Below, piece after piece: positions 17,044-25,305 of a DNA stretch of 64,000 nt (positions are counted from its first letter, which is position 1; each line of letters opens with the position of its first letter). This DNA comes from Lachnospiraceae bacterium (GTDB lineage: Bacteria > Bacillota > Clostridia > Lachnospirales > Lachnospiraceae). The notes beneath the pieces were generated by a model. The model ran no database searches. It was not told where the DNA came from and was given only the letters and a program-made list of their open reading frames with translations. Location: positions 106,353 to 170,352 of the forward strand of contig JAAUZU010000029.1 in NCBI GenBank assembly GCA_014804445.1. The letters are read 5' to 3'. A program made the position numbers and the translations under genes.

Positions 17044-19386
17044 ATGCGTGGCGAAGAGCGAGAAATAGAATTTAATGTAGAGGCGTATACAGCAAGGCTG
17101 ATCGGGCGTGAAAATGTTTCCAAGCTAGAAGGGGCGGTACTGGAAATAGTAAAGAACGCTTACGATGCGGATGCAAAAACTTTTTGCCTATATTATTCGG
17201 AATCACAAAATTGTATTTTCATTATGGATAATGGGTGTGGTATGACGGAGGATATCATAAAAACCCATTGGATGACGATTGGCAACTCTTCTAAAAAAAG
17301 TAAATATGTTACACCTGGAAAGAGGATACAGACAGGGGCAAAGGGAATTGGGAGATTTGCGCTGGATCGCCTTTCTGATAGATGCAGAATGTTAACTATA
17401 TCTGATCAGGGCGGACTTGAATGGATTGTTAACTGGGAAGATTTTGATGGTAACAAGAAAATTTCAGATGTGAAAGCCAAGATTTTTGATACGGATGTCA
17501 GCCTGCTTGAATATGTGGGTGTGGATAGCTGGATGAATGCAGAATTGGCACAATATATAAAGACGCTTAATTATGGAGGAACAGGGACGGTCTTTTGTCT
17601 GGAGGGCCTGCATGATACATGGGATGATAAAACTCTGATGCGTTTGCGTAACCATTTGGAGAATTTACTTCCGCCAGATGTGGCTGAGGATTTCAAAATA
17701 TTATTTTTTGCCGATACTACGGATCGGAACAATGCAGAGATAATAAGTGCCAATGTGGACTCTTACGACTATAAAATTGATTTTCAAATTAAAGGAGATG
17801 ATTTGGAAATACAGATTTTGCGTAATGAGTTTGATTTCCGAGGAAAAGAACAGACAGTTTTTAAAGAAGCTGATTTTGGTTTGGAAGATCAGCAGTATTT
17901 TCATGGAAAACAGAAGGAAGAAAAACATTCTGTTCAAGAAGTTTGTGGGAAACAGAATTGTATCGGTGACTTTTCAGGCACATTATATTTCTATAAAATA
18001 ACTCAAACGGCAAAAGACCAGGAAAAGTTTTATACAAAAAGTATTACGGGAAGGGCCAATCTGGTAAAAAGATTTGGAGGAATCAAGTTATACAGGGATA
18101 AATTTCGAGTTCGCCCATATGGTGAATATGGGGATAATGATTTTGATTGGCTGGAACTGTCTGCCCGTAGAAATCGTTCTCCTGCGGGTTTAGGACATTC
18201 TACAGGAAATTGGCGTGTGGGTGCAGAACAGATTTTTGGAAATGTAGCAATATCTCGGGATAATATTAATCTGGAAGATGATGCAAACCGAAATGGGATT
18301 CAGGAGGGAATCGGATTAACTCAGTTAAAACAGATTCTATTATTCACGATTGGAGAATTTGAGAGAGATCGTCAGTCTGTAGGACGTAAACTGGCAGCAT
18401 ACGAAAAGGCTAAAGATGAATTGGCAAAAAAAATGGAAGAAATGCGTAGGCTGGCTGAAGAACGTAAAAAGTGGGAAGAAGAAAGAGCTCAGGAGGAAAG
18501 AAGCAAAAAGGAGCAGGGTAGAGAGCAACAACAGGAAAAAGAATTGTTGAGGTGGGAACCAGCACCAAGTGCCAATCCAACGGAAGTGAATGCGCTTTTG
18601 GATGCAATGGAGCAGAGAAAAGAGCAGGAACTTCAGGAATTAAGAGATGAAAATAAAATGTTACAGACTCTTGCAACAACAGGGATTGTTACAAATATGT
18701 TTATGCATGAAATCCGTACTTTGACAAATAATATAGGTCAGGAGTTGGATTCAGCATATGAAGCGCTCAAGTACGATAACGATATGGATTATGCAACAAA
18801 AAATATCATGAGGGCAATTACTTTAAAGAAAAATTTCAGAGCATGGTTTGGTATAACGATTGAATCCATTAAGAAAGACAAGAGAATGCGAAAGAAACAA
18901 AATCTCAAGACGATGTTGTATGGTTTTATGAATACATGGAATGAAATTTTGAGAAAAAATAGAGTGATTTTACACTATTCATGTGAAGATAATATTGAGT
19001 TTTGGTGTTTTGAGTTTGATATTGAGAATATTATAAGCAATCTTATTTCCAACAGTATGGTTTCTTTTGATAGAGAAATGGAAACAGTTCTTGAAAAAAG
19101 GGAAATTACTTTAAGTATATCAGCGCTGGAAAATGGTTTCCTATTAGATTATAGTGACACTGGATGGGGCTTGGTTCCGAAATATAAAGAGAGACCTGAA
19201 ATGATTTTGGAAGCTTTTGAGAGCAGCAGAACTCTGATAGGGGAAGAGGAAGATGGAACGGGCATGGGAATGTGGATTGTAAATAGAACTGTTTTGGAAT
19301 ATAATGGTTCTATTGATTTGAGTGAAAACCGTAGAGCAGAGATGGGATTTTATATTAAGATTCAATTTGTAGGACGAGGAGCATAG
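17044..19386 (+). CDS. Dual GHKL-domain ATPase / kinase-like sensor of the candidate defence cluster
   Basis: A 780-residue protein. The N-terminus is a MutL/Hsp90/MORC-type ATPase: Glu34 and Asn38 in LEIVKNAYDADA, DNGCG at 62-66 and GAKGIGR at 98-104. Residues ~440-530 form a charged coiled coil. The C-terminus looks like a histidine kinase: His555 in MHEIRTLTNN, an N box IENIISNLISNSM and GTGMGMWIV at 738-746. No membrane segment is seen, so it is cytoplasmic. The receiver-domain gene begins one base after its stop. Combining a Hsp90/MORC-like ATPase and a kinase-like core in one chain suggests a sensor that hands a signal to the receiver protein. Confidence 0.85.
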   Translation: MRGEEREIEFNVEAYTARLIGRENVSKLEGAVLEIVKNAYDADAKTFCLYYSESQNCIFIMDNGCGMTEDIIKTHWMTIGNSSKKSKYVTPGKRIQTGAKGIGRFALDRLSDRCRMLTISDQGGLEWIVNWEDFDGNKKISDVKAKIFDTDVSLLEYVGVDSWMNAELAQYIKTLNYGGTGTVFCLEGLHDTWDDKTLMRLRNHLENLLPPDVAEDFKILFFADTTDRNNAEIISANVDSYDYKIDFQIKGDDLEIQILRNEFDFRGKEQTVFKEADFGLEDQQYFHGKQKEEKHSVQEVCGKQNCIGDFSGTLYFYKITQTAKDQEKFYTKSITGRANLVKRFGGIKLYRDKFRVRPYGEYGDNDFDWLELSARRNRSPAGLGHSTGNWRVGAEQIFGNVAISRDNINLEDDANRNGIQEGIGLTQLKQILLFTIGEFERDRQSVGRKLAAYEKAKDELAKKMEEMRRLAEERKKWEEERAQEERSKKEQGREQQQEKELLRWEPAPSANPTEVNALLDAMEQRKEQELQELRDENKMLQTLATTGIVTNMFMHEIRTLTNNIGQELDSAYEALKYDNDMDYATKNIMRAITLKKNFRAWFGITIESIKKDKRMRKKQNLKTMLYGFMNTWNEILRKNRVILHYSCEDNIEFWCFEFDIENIISNLISNSMVSFDREMETVLEKREITLSISALENGFLLDYSDTGWGLVPKYKERPEMILEAFESSRTLIGEEEDGTGMGMWIVNRTVLEYNGSIDLSENRRAEMGFYIKIQFVGRGA

Positions 19387-19387
19387 C

Positions 19388-20032
19388 ATGTATAGAGTCG
19401 GATATATAGATGACGAGCCAACACAGTATGAAAATTTTTCAAGAAAGCTTAAGCGGAGATGTGATGAATTAGAACTCGTGCTCTTGGAAGATTGCAATAC
19501 GAAGGAAGAATTTCTGGATAAAATATTTGAAAAGCAGATTGATGTTTTACTAATTGATTACAAAATGGCGGGTACCTATGGGTTTAATGGCACTAGTCTA
19601 ATCAATTATATTAACGATCACATACGTGATCTGGAATGTTTTATTCTGACTGCGGTGGATAAAGAGCAGATAACAGATGGTCTTGTGGCGGAGAGAAATA
19701 GGTTTCCTAAAACTATTTTTGACACAGAAGCAGAGGACACCCAAAAGATTACAGAATTAAACGACTTTCTGAAATCTTTGAAGGATAGTGCTGCTGTATT
19801 CAGAACTCGCAGAGAGCAAAAAGTGGAGCGGTATAAGGAACTATTAAAAAAGAAAAAAGCTGGTACATTGGGAGTCGGGGAAGAGGAATTTTTAGAACTT
19901 TATAAGGTTTTGTCTTCTTATGGAATGGTGGAGAAATTGCCAGCAAATATGTTGAATTCTGAATTTGAAGAAAAGCTGGATAAGTTACTAAATATGGGAG
20001 ATGAAATAATTAAAAAACATCAGCAAGAATAG
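19388..20032 (+). CDS. Receiver-domain protein with unknown helical output domain
   Basis: A 214-residue protein. Residues 1-125 form a response-regulator receiver: YIDDEPTQ (Asp8, Asp9), phospho-acceptor Asp57 in LLIDYKMAG and the Thr in ILTAVD. The usual conserved Lys is not evident (KTIFD is the nearest). The remaining ~85 residues are helical and highly charged, with no DNA-binding domain that I recognise, so it may act by protein contact. It is the likely partner of the kinase-like protein at 17044 and lies 12 bases before the nuclease gene. Confidence 0.8.
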   Translation: MYRVGYIDDEPTQYENFSRKLKRRCDELELVLLEDCNTKEEFLDKIFEKQIDVLLIDYKMAGTYGFNGTSLINYINDHIRDLECFILTAVDKEQITDGLVAERNRFPKTIFDTEAEDTQKITELNDFLKSLKDSAAVFRTRREQKVERYKELLKKKKAGTLGVGEEEFLELYKVLSSYGMVEKLPANMLNSEFEEKLDKLLNMGDEIIKKHQQE

Positions 20033-20044
20033 GGGTAGACGGTA

Positions 20045-20629
20045 GTGAGAGTACATGGAGAAAAACACCTGCGGCGCAGAGAAGGCATTGCAGGACTAAA
20101 CCACTATACAGAGGCAAGAAGCATATTGGAAGAGGATTTTCATTTGTTATGTGGGTATTGTGGAAAAGACGGAAAAGTAATGCGTGAAAAGTTTCATATA
20201 GATCATTTTGTTCCCCAGCGTCTTGATGAAGAGCGTAAAAATGATTATTACAATCTTGTGCTTGCCTGCCCCAGATGTAATCTGTCCAAATCAGATAAAT
20301 GGCCAACTAAGGATAAAAACTGCTCTCATAATGAAGAGCAAGGGTTTGTTGATCCTGTTTCCGGCGAGTATGATCAGCATATGCAAAGAGACAAAGATGG
20401 TTATGTTGTGGGCATTACTCCTGTTGGAAAGAGCATGTGCAATATGCTGCATCTGGATATAAGAAGAACCGATTTGTATTGGAAAATAAATTTACTGCGT
20501 GATAAACAAAAAGAACTGGAAAATCTGTACAAAGAAGGGAAACTTACAGAGAAAGAAAAGGATTTTTACATAGAAACAAACATGATATTGAATGATTATG
20601 TGGATGAGGCATTTATTAAGGGTGAGTAG
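20045..20629 (+). CDS. HNH endonuclease
   Basis: A 194-residue nuclease. The HNH fold is plain: zinc ligands Cys36/Cys39 (CGYC) and Cys75/Cys78 (CPRC), the Asp53-His54 pair in IDHFVPQ, Asn70 in YYNLVLAC and Asn79 in CNLSKSDKWP. The rest is a helical tail. It starts at GTG 20045, with AGGGG upstream. The methyltransferase gene begins at the base after its stop codon. Together they look like a restriction nuclease with its modification enzyme, though target sequence and dependence on modification are unknown. Confidence 0.85.
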   Translation: MRVHGEKHLRRREGIAGLNHYTEARSILEEDFHLLCGYCGKDGKVMREKFHIDHFVPQRLDEERKNDYYNLVLACPRCNLSKSDKWPTKDKNCSHNEEQGFVDPVSGEYDQHMQRDKDGYVVGITPVGKSMCNMLHLDIRRTDLYWKINLLRDKQKELENLYKEGKLTEKEKDFYIETNMILNDYVDEAFIKGE

Positions 20630-22204
20630 ATGAAAGAGGAAAAGAAAACGGGTTCTTATTATACACCGGTAGAATTGATACGGTTTATGATAGAATACTT
20701 GGAGAAAGAACAGCAGGATTTTTCAAATGTGCTGGAGCCTTCTGCAGGAGACGGAAGGTTCCTTTCTTTGCTTGTACCTCAATCCAAGCATGTAGAAGCG
20801 ATAGAAGTCTTTGAAGAAAAAGTAAAACAAATACGGCAAACATATAAAGAAAGAAATGTGGAGGTGAAAAAAAGAAATTTTTTGGACTACATATCAGAGA
20901 CGACAAAAAGGTATTCGTTAATAATAGGTAATCCTCCATATATTAATCTGAAAATGATGGAGAAAAAGGATGTAGAAAAGGCAAAAAAAATATGTGAACA
21001 GGAAGATTTGGCCAAAGGCACTATGCAAAATATGTGGTTGGCTTTTGTAGTAGGAGCCGCACGGCTTATAGATATTAGCGGAACTATTTTTTTTGTCTTG
21101 CCAATGGAATTTCTACAGGTGCAATATGCGGAAAAGTTAAGGACTTACTTGGAACGGAAGTTCAATACAATTCACATTGTTTCTTTTGAAGAGGCGATCT
21201 TTCCGGAAATTGAGCAGGATGTCTGTCTGGTATATCTGACAAACAGGAAAGAATGTTCGGCACATATTCTCTATGAGATATATAAAACGGCGGACGATAG
21301 AAAGCCGATTAGTGTAAATGTTATTAGAAAAAATAAGCCTTTGCAGAAATGGTCAAATGCCATTTTGAAGGATGATGAGATTTCGATTTTAAAAGAGACA
21401 AAGAGAAAATATAAAAAAATCGGTGATATGGGTGAAATCGCACCTGGAATTGTGACAGGAGGAAATAAATATTTTATATTAAATGAAGAGCAGGTACAGG
21501 AGTATCAATGCATTCAATATGCATTGCCTATTGTTCAGAAAGCGTCATATATCTTAGAGGGGACGATTGAAATCAATCAACAGGTATTAAATGATATCCG
21601 AGGGAGAAAAAGACCTTTCTATTTATTGAATCTTGCCGGAGAGAAAGAAATAAAAAATCTTCCTAAACCGCTACAGGATTATCTGATGTGGGCAGGAGAA
21701 CAAAAAATTCAGGATATTATTCTAAGAAAGCGATTTAAATGTGCAAATCGTTCGCCTTGGTATGGAGTACCGATTGTAAAAATAGGTGACATTGTTTTTT
21801 TTAAAAGATATAATATTTTGCCCAAAATATATATTAATCAAATGAATGTGCATACAACAGATGCAGGATATCATATTCGGTTAAAAGGAGGATTTGATGC
21901 GGAAAGTTTGGTGTTTTGTTTTTTTAATTCCATGACACTGGCTCAGTGCGAGTACAATGGAAGATATTATGGCGGCGGCGTTAGTGAACTTGTACCAAGT
22001 GAATTCAAGGAACTCACTATTCCATATCGCACAATAGAAAAAGAGGATATTGAGATATTAAAACAGCTATACGAGAAAAAAGTTTCTGTAAAGGAAATTG
22101 TAAACTTTGTAAATAGCAGGACGATTGATTTGGATTTTACAAAGGAAGAAACAAATAAATTTGAAGAAATCCGGTTGAAACTGATAAAGCGAAGGATAGG
22201 GTAA
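20630..22204 (+). CDS. N6-adenine DNA methyltransferase, TaqI-like (gamma class)
   Basis: A 524-residue methyltransferase. The N-terminus has GSYYTPVELIRFMI, the AdoMet motif VLEPSAGDGRFLSLL and catalytic NPPY at 101-104 (IIGNPPYINLK). From about residue 260 a TaqI-like target-recognition domain begins (GEIAPGIVTGGNKYFIL ... YYGGGVSELVPSEFKELTIP). The order motif I, IV, then recognition domain is the gamma class. It presumably protects host DNA from the HNH enzyme encoded just upstream. It has no nuclease domain of its own. Confidence 0.9.
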   Translation: MKEEKKTGSYYTPVELIRFMIEYLEKEQQDFSNVLEPSAGDGRFLSLLVPQSKHVEAIEVFEEKVKQIRQTYKERNVEVKKRNFLDYISETTKRYSLIIGNPPYINLKMMEKKDVEKAKKICEQEDLAKGTMQNMWLAFVVGAARLIDISGTIFFVLPMEFLQVQYAEKLRTYLERKFNTIHIVSFEEAIFPEIEQDVCLVYLTNRKECSAHILYEIYKTADDRKPISVNVIRKNKPLQKWSNAILKDDEISILKETKRKYKKIGDMGEIAPGIVTGGNKYFILNEEQVQEYQCIQYALPIVQKASYILEGTIEINQQVLNDIRGRKRPFYLLNLAGEKEIKNLPKPLQDYLMWAGEQKIQDIILRKRFKCANRSPWYGVPIVKIGDIVFFKRYNILPKIYINQMNVHTTDAGYHIRLKGGFDAESLVFCFFNSMTLAQCEYNGRYYGGGVSELVPSEFKELTIPYRTIEKEDIEILKQLYEKKVSVKEIVNFVNSRTIDLDFTKEETNKFEEIRLKLIKRRIG

Positions 22205-22237
22205 AGACTTTCTTCTGTGTAGAAAAGGAGCTTTATT

Positions 22238-22417
22238 ATGACCAAGACATATATTATTGAGAATGGGCAAGGACCTACAGAAGAGCAATTTAAAGAAATA
22301 GAAGAAGCAAAAAAGCATCCGATTACTTTTGATGAAGATTGCGAGGAATTGTCTCCGGCGATGATGAAAGCATTTAAGAGTGCTGTGGTACAGAGAAACC
22401 GTAAGAAAAAAGCTTGA
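22238..22417 (+). CDS. BrnA-like antitoxin, orphan copy
   Basis: A 59-residue charged protein ending AVVQRNRKKKA, differing at one residue (Lys18 instead of Arg) from the protein at 24832, which follows a recognisable brnT toxin remnant. AAAGGAG precedes the ATG. No toxin gene lies upstream; instead it follows the methyltransferase gene by 33 bases, so it may be cotranscribed with the defence cluster. The identification as BrnA rests on the second copy's context. A terminator follows. Confidence 0.55.
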   Translation: MTKTYIIENGQGPTEEQFKEIEEAKKHPITFDEDCEELSPAMMKAFKSAVVQRNRKKKA

Positions 22418-22534
22418 AAAATCCGAGTTCCGGTTTGTGCTCTTTTGTTGTCATTGATGATTTGAAGAAAATTGAAGTAGAGGGTATGTGTCATTACATA
22501 CGAGTAAAGATTGAATATCAAAATAATAGCGTAG

Positions 22535-22566
22535 AGGCGTATGAAGTAGAAACATGCGCCTTTTTG
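22535..22566 (+). terminator. Terminator after the orphan antitoxin gene
   Basis: Stem AGGCGTATG (22535-22543) with CATGCGCCT (22553-22561), one T-G pair, followed by TTTTT. A nearly identical structure follows the second antitoxin gene at 25041. Up to 22664 I see no other feature. Confidence 0.75.
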
Positions 22567-22664
22567 CATTTCAAAGAATATGTTTTTACCGGAGTGTCTG
22601 AAGGCGGATTTTCTCTAAGCAGAATTAACTTTACTGGTATAAGGTAATAGTAATTATCTGAAAA

Positions 22665-23249
22665 ATGCCATATTTTACCGAAAAACTAAAATTTTTAATT
22701 CCTTACTTGACATCAGCAGATGACGGCCCCCACCCCACCTACACAGAGCAGCTTCTCGACGGTCTGCAGGAGCGGGGCGTGCACGTTACTTTCTTTGTGA
22801 CGGGTGAACATGCGGAACTGCATCCTGAGATTATAGAGCGTATGAGCGAGGAGGGGCACCTGATCGGCAATCACACATACAGCCACATACAGCTCACGGC
22901 GGGTAATCGGGAGGCATTTAAGGACGAACTGATTCGGACGAACGAAATTATCATGGGAATCACCGGACAGGAAGTGATTTATGTCAGACCGCCCTATGGC
23001 TCATGGGATAAGAAGTTTGAGACAGAACTTAATATGTTTCCCGTGCTTTGGAGCGTGGACCCGCTAGACTGGTGCACGGACAATGTATCAAGCATTACAA
23101 GCCGAGTGTGTTCCCGCGTGGAGGAGAATGATATTATTTTGATGCACGATTATTCAGCATCCAGCGTCACGGCAGCCCTTCAGGTGGTGGATGAACTGTT
23201 AAAAGAGGGGTATGTGTTTGTGACGGTAGATGAGATACTGTTTGACTGA
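22665..23249 (+). pseudogene. Polysaccharide deacetylase, N-terminally truncated at the catalytic motif
   Basis: From the DDGPHPTYTEQLLDGL motif onward this is a NodB-type polysaccharide deacetylase: His residues in GNHTYSHIQL, RPPYGSWD, DPLDWCTDN and ILMHDYS. The family needs TFDDG at the start of the domain, preceded by a longer N-terminus. Here the first Asp remains but the residues before it (MPYFTEKLKFLIPYLTSA) are unrelated, so homology begins near base 22720. The 5' part of the gene was not found in the window. The peptide could be made, but probably not as a normal enzyme. Three shorter remnants of the same gene lie downstream. Confidence 0.75.
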
Positions 23250-23404
23250 GCTGTATGTACTTTGCTGAATCTCTGAGATAAATTGTGGAATTGGAACTGA
23301 GAGGAAGAGATATCTGGATTTATCAGCAAAAAGCAAACGGTAAAACTGTAAAAAAGTAGTGTAAATTTGGTGGCTTTGTGATACTCTATTATATAGAAAA
23401 TAGG
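23217..23404 (+). repeat. Deacetylase 3' end and flank, reference copy of a dispersed repeat
   Basis: The last codons of the deacetylase (GTGGAGGAGATACTG-like; here ACGGTAGATGAGATACTG) and ~150 bases beyond (CTGTATGTACTTTGCTGAAT, then GAGATAAATTGTGGAATTGG, later GTGATACTCTATTATATAG) recur in part at 24434-24560 and 25160-25267, and the gene end alone at 27088-27112. Each copy precedes a new small gene or operon, so the flank may also supply a promoter (TACTCTATTATA near 23380). Confidence 0.7.
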
Positions 23405-23502
23405 AATTACATTCTGTGCAAAAAGAGGCCGAGCCATTGTGGTAAATCTATTTGAGTACCTATTGCCATTAAGCACTTTATGAGAAAGGAAGTGAGCAGA
23501 TT

Positions 23503-24063
23503 ATGACTGTTCTGGAAGTTGGCTGCCTTGACATCTGGATTGATGAAATGGTACCATGTTTGCGTGATACTGAAACCGGGCAGATGATAGAAACCGTGGT
23601 GTTCAAAATAGAAAGCAGAAAATACCTGAAAAAATTCCAAAAAAACAATGGTTGGCATATAAACTGGAATGAAATACCACAAGACATAGAGGTTTATGCT
23701 CTTGCATTAAGAGATACTAATGAAATACAAGGGTTAATAGGTGTGAGGAATGACAGAAATTCAAATGCAGTATATCTTCATTGGGCATGTACAGCACCGC
23801 AAAATAACATTCATGATACGGGAAAGCAAAAGTATATAGGTGTCGGAGGACATTTATTTGCAATTGCTGCTGATAAGTCTATTCAATGGGGATATGAAGG
23901 TGCAATGCATGGTTTTGCAGCGAATAAAGAATTATTAATGCATTATATAGACATATTCCATGCAGAGTATCTTGGCATGCTGCATCAATTTCAATTTTTT
24001 ATAGATGAAACTTGCGCAAAAAAGCTTTTGGAGGTATATCAGTATGAATGGTATGGTACCTAA
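23503..24063 (+). CDS. GNAT-like protein of a cassette
   Basis: A 186-residue protein. The central and C-terminal parts (YALALRDTNEIQGLIGVRND, VYLHWACTAPQN, GVGGHLFAIAADKSIQWGYEGAMHGFAANKELLMHYID) have the look of a GNAT acetyltransferase fold, with VGGHLF where the acetyl-CoA loop would be. Assignment is tentative. AAAGGAAG precedes the ATG. The next gene overlaps its last 20 bases, so the two are coexpressed. A two-gene unit of this kind could be a toxin-antitoxin pair, but nothing in the sequence proves it. Confidence 0.5.
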   Translation: MTVLEVGCLDIWIDEMVPCLRDTETGQMIETVVFKIESRKYLKKFQKNNGWHINWNEIPQDIEVYALALRDTNEIQGLIGVRNDRNSNAVYLHWACTAPQNNIHDTGKQKYIGVGGHLFAIAADKSIQWGYEGAMHGFAANKELLMHYIDIFHAEYLGMLHQFQFFIDETCAKKLLEVYQYEWYGT

Positions 24064-24232
24064 ATTTTTAGAGGGAAAGGAATTGGAACCGGAATATTTT
24101 GAAGCCCCCAATCCATATAAAAATGCCCCCTCCTGTAACGTGAACTTACTTGAATTGTCCAGATATGCAAAACATGTCGGGAAAAAGCTGGTAGAGTTGA
24201 CGCAGGATGAGGTTAGAAAATTTTACATTTAG
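24044..24232 (+). CDS. Small partner of the GNAT-like protein
   Basis: A 62-residue protein, MNGMVPKFLEGKELEPEYFE at the start and KKLVELTQDEVRKFYI at the end. The ATG has GGAGG nine bases upstream within the previous gene and overlaps it by 20 bases. No family that I can name; the short length and tight overlap fit an antitoxin or regulatory partner. The ~90 bases after it contain a fragment (VLERKLGKVMEELRRRKQDESY-like) with no start. Confidence 0.5.
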   Translation: MNGMVPKFLEGKELEPEYFEAPNPYKNAPSCNVNLLELSRYAKHVGKKLVELTQDEVRKFYI

Positions 24233-24324
24233 AAATGTCAAGCTGTGCTTGAAAGGAAATTGGGCAAGGTTATGGAAGAACTAAGGCGTCGAAAGCAGGA
24301 TGAGTCATATTAAAAAAATCACAG

Positions 24325-24358
24325 GCCGGAAATCTAAAACAGGTTTCCGGCTATATTT
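24325..24358 (+). terminator. Terminator closing the GNAT cassette
   Basis: Stem GCCGGAAA (24325-24332) with TTTCCGGC (24344-24351), then TATATTTT. The next deacetylase remnant begins about ten bases later. Confidence 0.75.
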
Positions 24359-24361
24359 TGG

Positions 24362-24560
24362 TTTAAGGAGGAACTGATTCGGTCGAACGAAATTATCATG
24401 GGAATCACCGGACAGGAAGTGATTTATGTCAGACGAGATAAATTGTGAAATTGCTGATAGGGGAAGGCGTTTTTTGTTTATCTGTAAAAAGCGAGTGGTA
24501 AAACTGCAAAAAGTAGTGTAAATTTAGTGATTTTATGATATGCTATTGACATAGAAAACA
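24362..24560 (+). repeat. Deacetylase remnant with internal deletion, second copy
   Basis: Bases 24362-24433 match the deacetylase coding segment 22917-22987 (TTTAAGGA ... GTGATTTATGTCAGA). The match then jumps to the downstream flank (CGAGATAAATTGTG), skipping ~285 bases, and continues through a diverged copy of that flank to the start of the brnT remnant. Confidence 0.75.
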
Positions 24561-24574
24561 GAGGAGTAAGCAGA

Positions 24575-24854
24575 ATGAGGTTTGAATGGGATGAGGACAA
24601 AAATTCCATAAACAAGGAAAAACATAAAATTTCATTTGAGACAGCAGCACATGTTTTTTGATGACCCCAATTATATAGAAATGTTTGACTTTGAACATAG
24701 TGTCAATGAAGACAGGTATATTGCAATAGGAAGAGTTGGGGATGTTCTGTTTGTGGTATTTACAGAGAGAAAGTAAGCGGTCAGATTGATTTCAGCCAGA
24801 CTTGCAACGAGCGCAGAAAGGGATCTTTATTATGACCAAGACATATATTATTGA
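24575..24854 (+). pseudogene. brnT: brnT toxin gene, frameshifted and interrupted
   Basis: MRFEWDEDKNSINKEKHKIS at the start is the hallmark of BrnT, a RelE-fold ribonuclease toxin. An extra T in the run after HVF puts the frame out of phase (normal reading HVFDDPN). In the restored frame IAIGRVGDVLFVVFTERK is followed by TAA (24774-24776), then AVRLISARLATSAERDLYY continues the family. Two lesions make it non-functional. GAGGAG precedes the ATG. The end overlaps the antitoxin start by 23 bases, the normal brnTA arrangement. Confidence 0.85.
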
Positions 24855-25011
24855 GAATGGACAGGGACCTACAGAAGAGCAATTTAGAGAAATTGAAGAA
24901 GCAAAAAAGCATCCGATCACTTTTGATGAGGATTGCGAGGAATTGTCTCCTGCGATGATGAAAGCGTTTAAGAGTGCCGTGGTACAGAGAAACCGTAAGA
25001 AAAAAGCTTGA
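24832..25011 (+). CDS. brnA: BrnA-like antitoxin
   Basis: A 59-residue protein that begins inside the 3' end of the brnT remnant, as BrnA antitoxins do. BrnA proteins neutralise BrnT and repress their own operon. This one has an acidic centre (HPITFDEDCEELSP) and a basic tail (RNRKKKA). It is 58 of 59 residues identical to the orphan at 22238, and the DNA differs at about ten positions. The antitoxin frame is intact although the toxin is not. Confidence 0.7.
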   Translation: MTKTYIIENGQGPTEEQFREIEEAKKHPITFDEDCEELSPAMMKAFKSAVVQRNRKKKA

Positions 25012-25040
25012 AAAATTTGAATATTAAAATAATAGCGTAG

Positions 25041-25071
25041 AGGCGTATGAAGATGAACATGCGCCTTTTTG
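25041..25071 (+). terminator. Terminator after brnA
   Basis: Stem AGGCGTATG (25041-25049) with CATGCGCCT (25058-25066), then TTTTT; same structure as at 22535. The third deacetylase remnant begins about 20 bases later. Confidence 0.75.
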
Positions 25072-25089
25072 CATTGCAAAGAATAAGTT

Positions 25090-25267
25090 ATGACGGTTCT
25101 ACCACACCTGCAAACAGATTTTCGACGGCTTACAGGAACGGGGTGTACACGTTACTTTTTTGTGACGGTGGAGGAGATACTGTTTGACTGAACTGTATGT
25201 ACTTTGCTGAATCTCTGAGATAAATTTGTGAAATTGGTGGTTTTGTGATACTCTATTATTATAGAAA
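25090..25267 (+). repeat. Deacetylase remnant, third copy, deleted between short direct repeats
   Basis: Homology begins at ATGACGG (25090), the same point where the first copy begins (22720). It runs to GTTACTTTTTTGTGACGG, then jumps to the gene end (AGGAGATACTGTTTGACTGA) and the flank. The full copy has TTTGTGACGG at both sides of the missing segment (near 22794 and 23216), so the deletion probably arose by recombination between these ten-base repeats. Confidence 0.8.
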
Positions 25268-25305
25268 GCAGGATTCTAATCGATACAGTAGGATGAGGTT
25301 TCCCT

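Noticed and set aside
22414..22647. 77-residue frame starting TTG after the orphan antitoxin
   Set aside because: It runs through a clear terminator hairpin (22535-22561) and lacks family resemblance; the matching region at 25012-25075 does not keep the frame.
1..22664. 5' half of the deacetylase gene left of the accessory island
   Set aside because: I looked for a TFDDG-type N-terminal segment to pair with the truncated gene at 22665 and found none in this window.
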